From NCBI GenBank assembly GCA_002364735.1, contig DEZB01000035.1:28581-92580 (forward strand): a stretch of 64,000 nt of DNA. Reading direction: 5' to 3'. This DNA is from Bacteroidales bacterium UBA3143. Its GTDB lineage: Bacteria > Bacteroidota > Bacteroidia > Bacteroidales > Dysgonomonadaceae. The position numbers and the translations under genes were made by a program. Below, one piece after another: positions 62,037 through 64,000 of this stretch; positions within the stretch are counted from its first letter, which is position 1; every line of letters begins with the position of its first letter. The notes beneath the pieces were generated by a model. It saw nothing but the letters and a program-made list of their open reading frames with translations. It was not told the origin of the DNA and searched no databases.

Positions 62037-62303
62037 ATTCGGATTTCCCGAAAGGCATTTCAGGTTTTCCCGCAGAGGTTTCGGGATTCCCGAAAGTGCA
62101 TCAGGAAAACATTTTGCTGTTTCGGGAAACCCGAAAACCATTTCAGAAAAACATTTTGCTGTTTCGGGAAACCCGAAAGTACGTCAGGATATCTTTTTGC
62201 GGTTTCGGGAAACCCGAGAATCGTTTCAGGTTTTCCTTTTGTGGTTTCGGGAAACCCGAAAGTGCGTCAGGTTTTTTCGAAGGGGTTTCAGCAAACTCGC
62301 TCG
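62037..62303. repeat. Tandem palindrome array, seven units of 41-42 bp in 83-bp dimers
   Basis: The core TTTCGGGAAACCCGAAA, a near-perfect palindrome, starts at 62079, 62120, 62162, 62203 and 62245, with degenerate copies at 62037 and 62286. The steps are 42, 41, 42, 41, 42, 41 bp. The linkers alternate in kind: odd units continue with a TTTCAG-containing linker, even units with a one-base-shorter GTCAG/ATCAG linker. The real repeat is thus an 83-bp dimer, with core spacing averaging 41.5 bp, close to four helix turns. Linkers resemble each other, so it is not a CRISPR array. Confidence 0.85.
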
Positions 62304-62462
62304 CCCACTTTTGTACCTTTTCGACTCTGCTCAATACAAGCATGTATGTCGCGAAACGAAATGTAACTGAAACTCTCTTTGCTTCGTTGGCACATAAGTC
62401 TGTCTCTTTTGTTAATTAAGCACATTGCTTTTCAATATTGTTAGATATTTGTGACAAATATC

Positions 62463-62493
62463 TTTGAAAAACGCTCTCGTTTCTTTACATTTG
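62463..62493 (+). promoter_or_regulatory. Consensus Bacteroidota promoter of tnaA
   Basis: TTTG (62463-62466), 19-bp spacer, TACATTTG (62486-62493): the best promoter match in the window. The start would be near 62500, about 34 nt before the ATG. A second possible box, TATCTTTG (62459-62466), overlaps the -33 element. Confidence 0.65.
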
Positions 62494-62533
62494 TGAATAC
62501 TTATACCACAAATCACAATTTTAAATTACTATT

Positions 62534-63913
62534 ATGAATAAAGAATTTTATCCTGCGGAACCCTTCCGCATCAAGAGCGTTGAGACTGTTAAAATGATTT
62601 CACGTGAAGAACGCGAACAAGTAATTAAAGCGGCTGGTTACAATACATTTCTGATCGATTCGGAAGATGTGTACATTGATTTGCTTACTGACAGCGGAAC
62701 CAATGCCATGAGTGACAAGCAATGGGCTGGAATGATGATTGGCGATGAGGCTTATGCGGGTAGCAAAAACTTCAAACACCTTGAAGCAACTGTGCAACAA
62801 TTATTTGGTTTCAAATACATTGTGCCAACTCACCAAGGCAGAGGTGCAGAAAACTTACTATCGCAAATTGCCATTAAACCTGGTCAGTATGTTCCTGGCA
62901 ATATGTATTTTACTACCACTCGCTATCACCAAGAGCGCAATGGGGGCATTTTCGTAGATGTCATTAGAGATGAAGCCCACGATGCCACCAAGGATATCCG
63001 ATTTAAAGGTGATATTGATGTTGAAAAACTTCGGAAACTAATAGAGGAAAAGGGAGCTGAAAATATTGCTTACGTTTGTTTGGCTGTCACCGTTAATTTA
63101 GCTGGTGGGCAGCCTGTGTCAATGAAAAACATGCGCGAAGTTCGTGAATTAACCAATCAATTCGACATCAAAGTGTTTTTTGATGCAACACGTTGCGTTG
63201 AAAATGCTTATTTTATAAAGGAGCAAGAAGAAGAATTTGCAGATAAATCTATTAGTGACATTGTGTTAGAAATGTTTAGTTATTCGGATGGTTGCACCAT
63301 GAGTGGCAAAAAGGATTGCTTGGTGAACATTGGCGGATTCTTATGTATGAATGACGAAGACCTCTTCAATGATGCAAAAGAGCTGGTGGTTGTTTACGAA
63401 GGAATGCCCTCTTATGGAGGTATGGCTGGCCGTGACATGGAGGCAATGGCTATAGGATTAAGAGAATCTATGCAATTTGAATACATACAACACCGAGTGA
63501 AACAAGTTCGCTATTTAGGTAATAAACTATTGGAAGCTGGAGTGCCTATTGTACAACCCATTGGTGGACATGCAGTGTTTTTAGATGCTCGTAGATTTTG
63601 CCCTCATCTTTCACAAGAACAATTGCCCGCTCAAAGTCTTGCTGCCAATCTGTATATAGAGTCAGGAGTAAGGAGTATGGAGCGAGGTATTGTTTCGGGT
63701 GGAAGAAACCCCAGAACAGGGGAGAACCATGCACCAAAGTTGGAGACAGTTCGTTTAACTATTCCCCGCCGAGTTTACACGTATAGTCATATGGATTTGG
63801 TTGCTAATGCTGTTATAAAATTGTATAAACACAAAGAGGATATCAAAGGGCTTAAGTTTGTTTATGAACCGAAGCAATTGCGGTTTTTCACGGCAAGGTT
63901 TGAGGAGATTTGA
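62534..63913 (+). CDS. tnaA: Tryptophanase (L-tryptophan indole-lyase)
   Basis: 459 residues. A PLP enzyme that splits tryptophan into indole, pyruvate and ammonia in the cytosol. The PLP lysine is K260 in MSGKKDCLVNIGG; PTHQGRGAENLLSQ, FFDATRCVENAYFI (Asp holding the PLP nitrogen), YEGMPSYGGMAGRDMEAM and the C-terminal LTIPRRVYTYSHMD are all as in E. coli TnaA. Tyrosine phenol-lyase is the close alternative, but the motifs fit tryptophanase better. There is no tnaC-like leader peptide with Trp upstream that I could see. It lies in the same segment as a full trp operon, so the cell can both make and break down tryptophan. Confidence 0.95.
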   Translation: MNKEFYPAEPFRIKSVETVKMISREEREQVIKAAGYNTFLIDSEDVYIDLLTDSGTNAMSDKQWAGMMIGDEAYAGSKNFKHLEATVQQLFGFKYIVPTHQGRGAENLLSQIAIKPGQYVPGNMYFTTTRYHQERNGGIFVDVIRDEAHDATKDIRFKGDIDVEKLRKLIEEKGAENIAYVCLAVTVNLAGGQPVSMKNMREVRELTNQFDIKVFFDATRCVENAYFIKEQEEEFADKSISDIVLEMFSYSDGCTMSGKKDCLVNIGGFLCMNDEDLFNDAKELVVVYEGMPSYGGMAGRDMEAMAIGLRESMQFEYIQHRVKQVRYLGNKLLEAGVPIVQPIGGHAVFLDARRFCPHLSQEQLPAQSLAANLYIESGVRSMERGIVSGGRNPRTGENHAPKLETVRLTIPRRVYTYSHMDLVANAVIKLYKHKEDIKGLKFVYEPKQLRFFTARFEEI

Positions 63914-63930
63914 TAAAGCATCAAAAAATA

Positions 63931-63975
63931 AAAAAGAGTTTGTCTTAATACATTGTTGTAGACAAACTCTTTTTC
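63931..63975 (+). terminator. Terminator of tnaA
   Basis: AAAAAGAGTTTGTCT (63931-63945) pairs perfectly with AGACAAACTCTTTTT (63960-63974) around a 14-nt loop. Confidence 0.82.
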
Positions 63976-64000
63976 CTTTGCTGGCGCAGGTCCAATGTCA

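Larger units (their letters stand above)
61973..62533 (+). other. 561-bp region between trmD and tnaA: palindrome array and promoter
   Basis: It contains the seven-unit palindromic tandem array at 62037-62303 and, further right, the tnaA promoter. ORFs across the array are translations of the repeat and are not listed as genes. Confidence 0.7.

Noticed and set aside
62037..62303. CRISPR-like array
   Set aside because: The regular 18-bp repeats with ~24-bp gaps look superficially similar, but the gaps resemble one another and alternate in two types, the repeat is a palindrome, and no cas genes are present.
61996..62370. 124-codon ORF (and an overlapping 107-codon frame) after trmD
   Set aside because: The translation is just the palindromic repeat read through (recurring SGNPK / RETR blocks), with an open frame in more than one phase. 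It shows no domain or promoter.

Overview
This is an AT-rich bacterial chromosome segment that looks like a member of the Bacteroidales (phylum Bacteroidota). The reasons are a SusC/SusD-type outer-membrane polysaccharide system, OmpH/PorT-type and TonB-linked barrels, DUF6261, and the trpBEGDCFA gene order. Upstream of many genes there is also the Bacteroidota promoter signature (TTTG, about 18-21 bp, TAnnTTTG) rather than E. coli-type -35/-10 boxes. I cannot assign a genus from sequence alone. No rRNA, tRNA, insertion sequence, phage or CRISPR array was found.

Layout. 1-8 kb: housekeeping and envelope genes (partial tatA, secreted EEP-family phosphatase, pepD, ompH, glycosyltransferase, marC, eno). 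8-16.2 kb: nhaD diverging from a complete tryptophan operon (trpB-E-G-D-C-F-A). The operon is preceded by a 21-codon leader with tandem Trp codons and a strong terminator, which is a candidate attenuator. 16.3-23.6 kb: a two-domain MliC-like lipoprotein, an AI-2E family permease, a DUF892-like protein, dnaB, and a cluster of small lipoprotein, LysM/PBP1-like protein and PorT-like barrel. 24.4-28.9 kb: an ArsR-DUF6132-thioredoxin lipoprotein-DUF302 operon and an M16 protease.

29-49.7 kb, mostly minus strand: a beta-mannan utilization locus. Endomannanase (GH26), GH130 mannosyl-glucose phosphorylase, GPH symporter and 2-epimerase lie in the order I recall for the Bacteroides fragilis mannan catabolic operon. 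Beyond a plus-strand DUF6261 gene come a GH43 enzyme, a surface glycan-binding protein, SusD, SusC, a second GH26, an AraC regulator and a GH2 beta-galactosidase. Inferred flow: surface GH26 cuts mannan, SusCD imports oligosaccharides, the symporter brings mannobiose into the cytoplasm, the epimerase makes mannosyl-glucose, and the phosphorylase yields mannose-1-phosphate plus glucose.

49.9-64 kb: a tiny K/D-rich ORF, a C1 aminopeptidase, murF, an operon of split LysO exporter plus two membrane metallophosphoesterases, a TonB-type barrel, a Tat-exported Gfo/Idh/MocA oxidoreductase, trmD and tryptophanase.

The most unusual non-coding items are: (i) the trp leader; (ii) a pair of diverged ~360-bp structured intergenic repeats at 23.7-24.1 kb and 53.3-53.65 kb whose hairpins appear to covary; (iii) a palindrome array after trmD built from 83-bp dimers (alternating 42/41-bp steps); and (iv) a 13-bp motif shared by the susC and second mannanase promoters.
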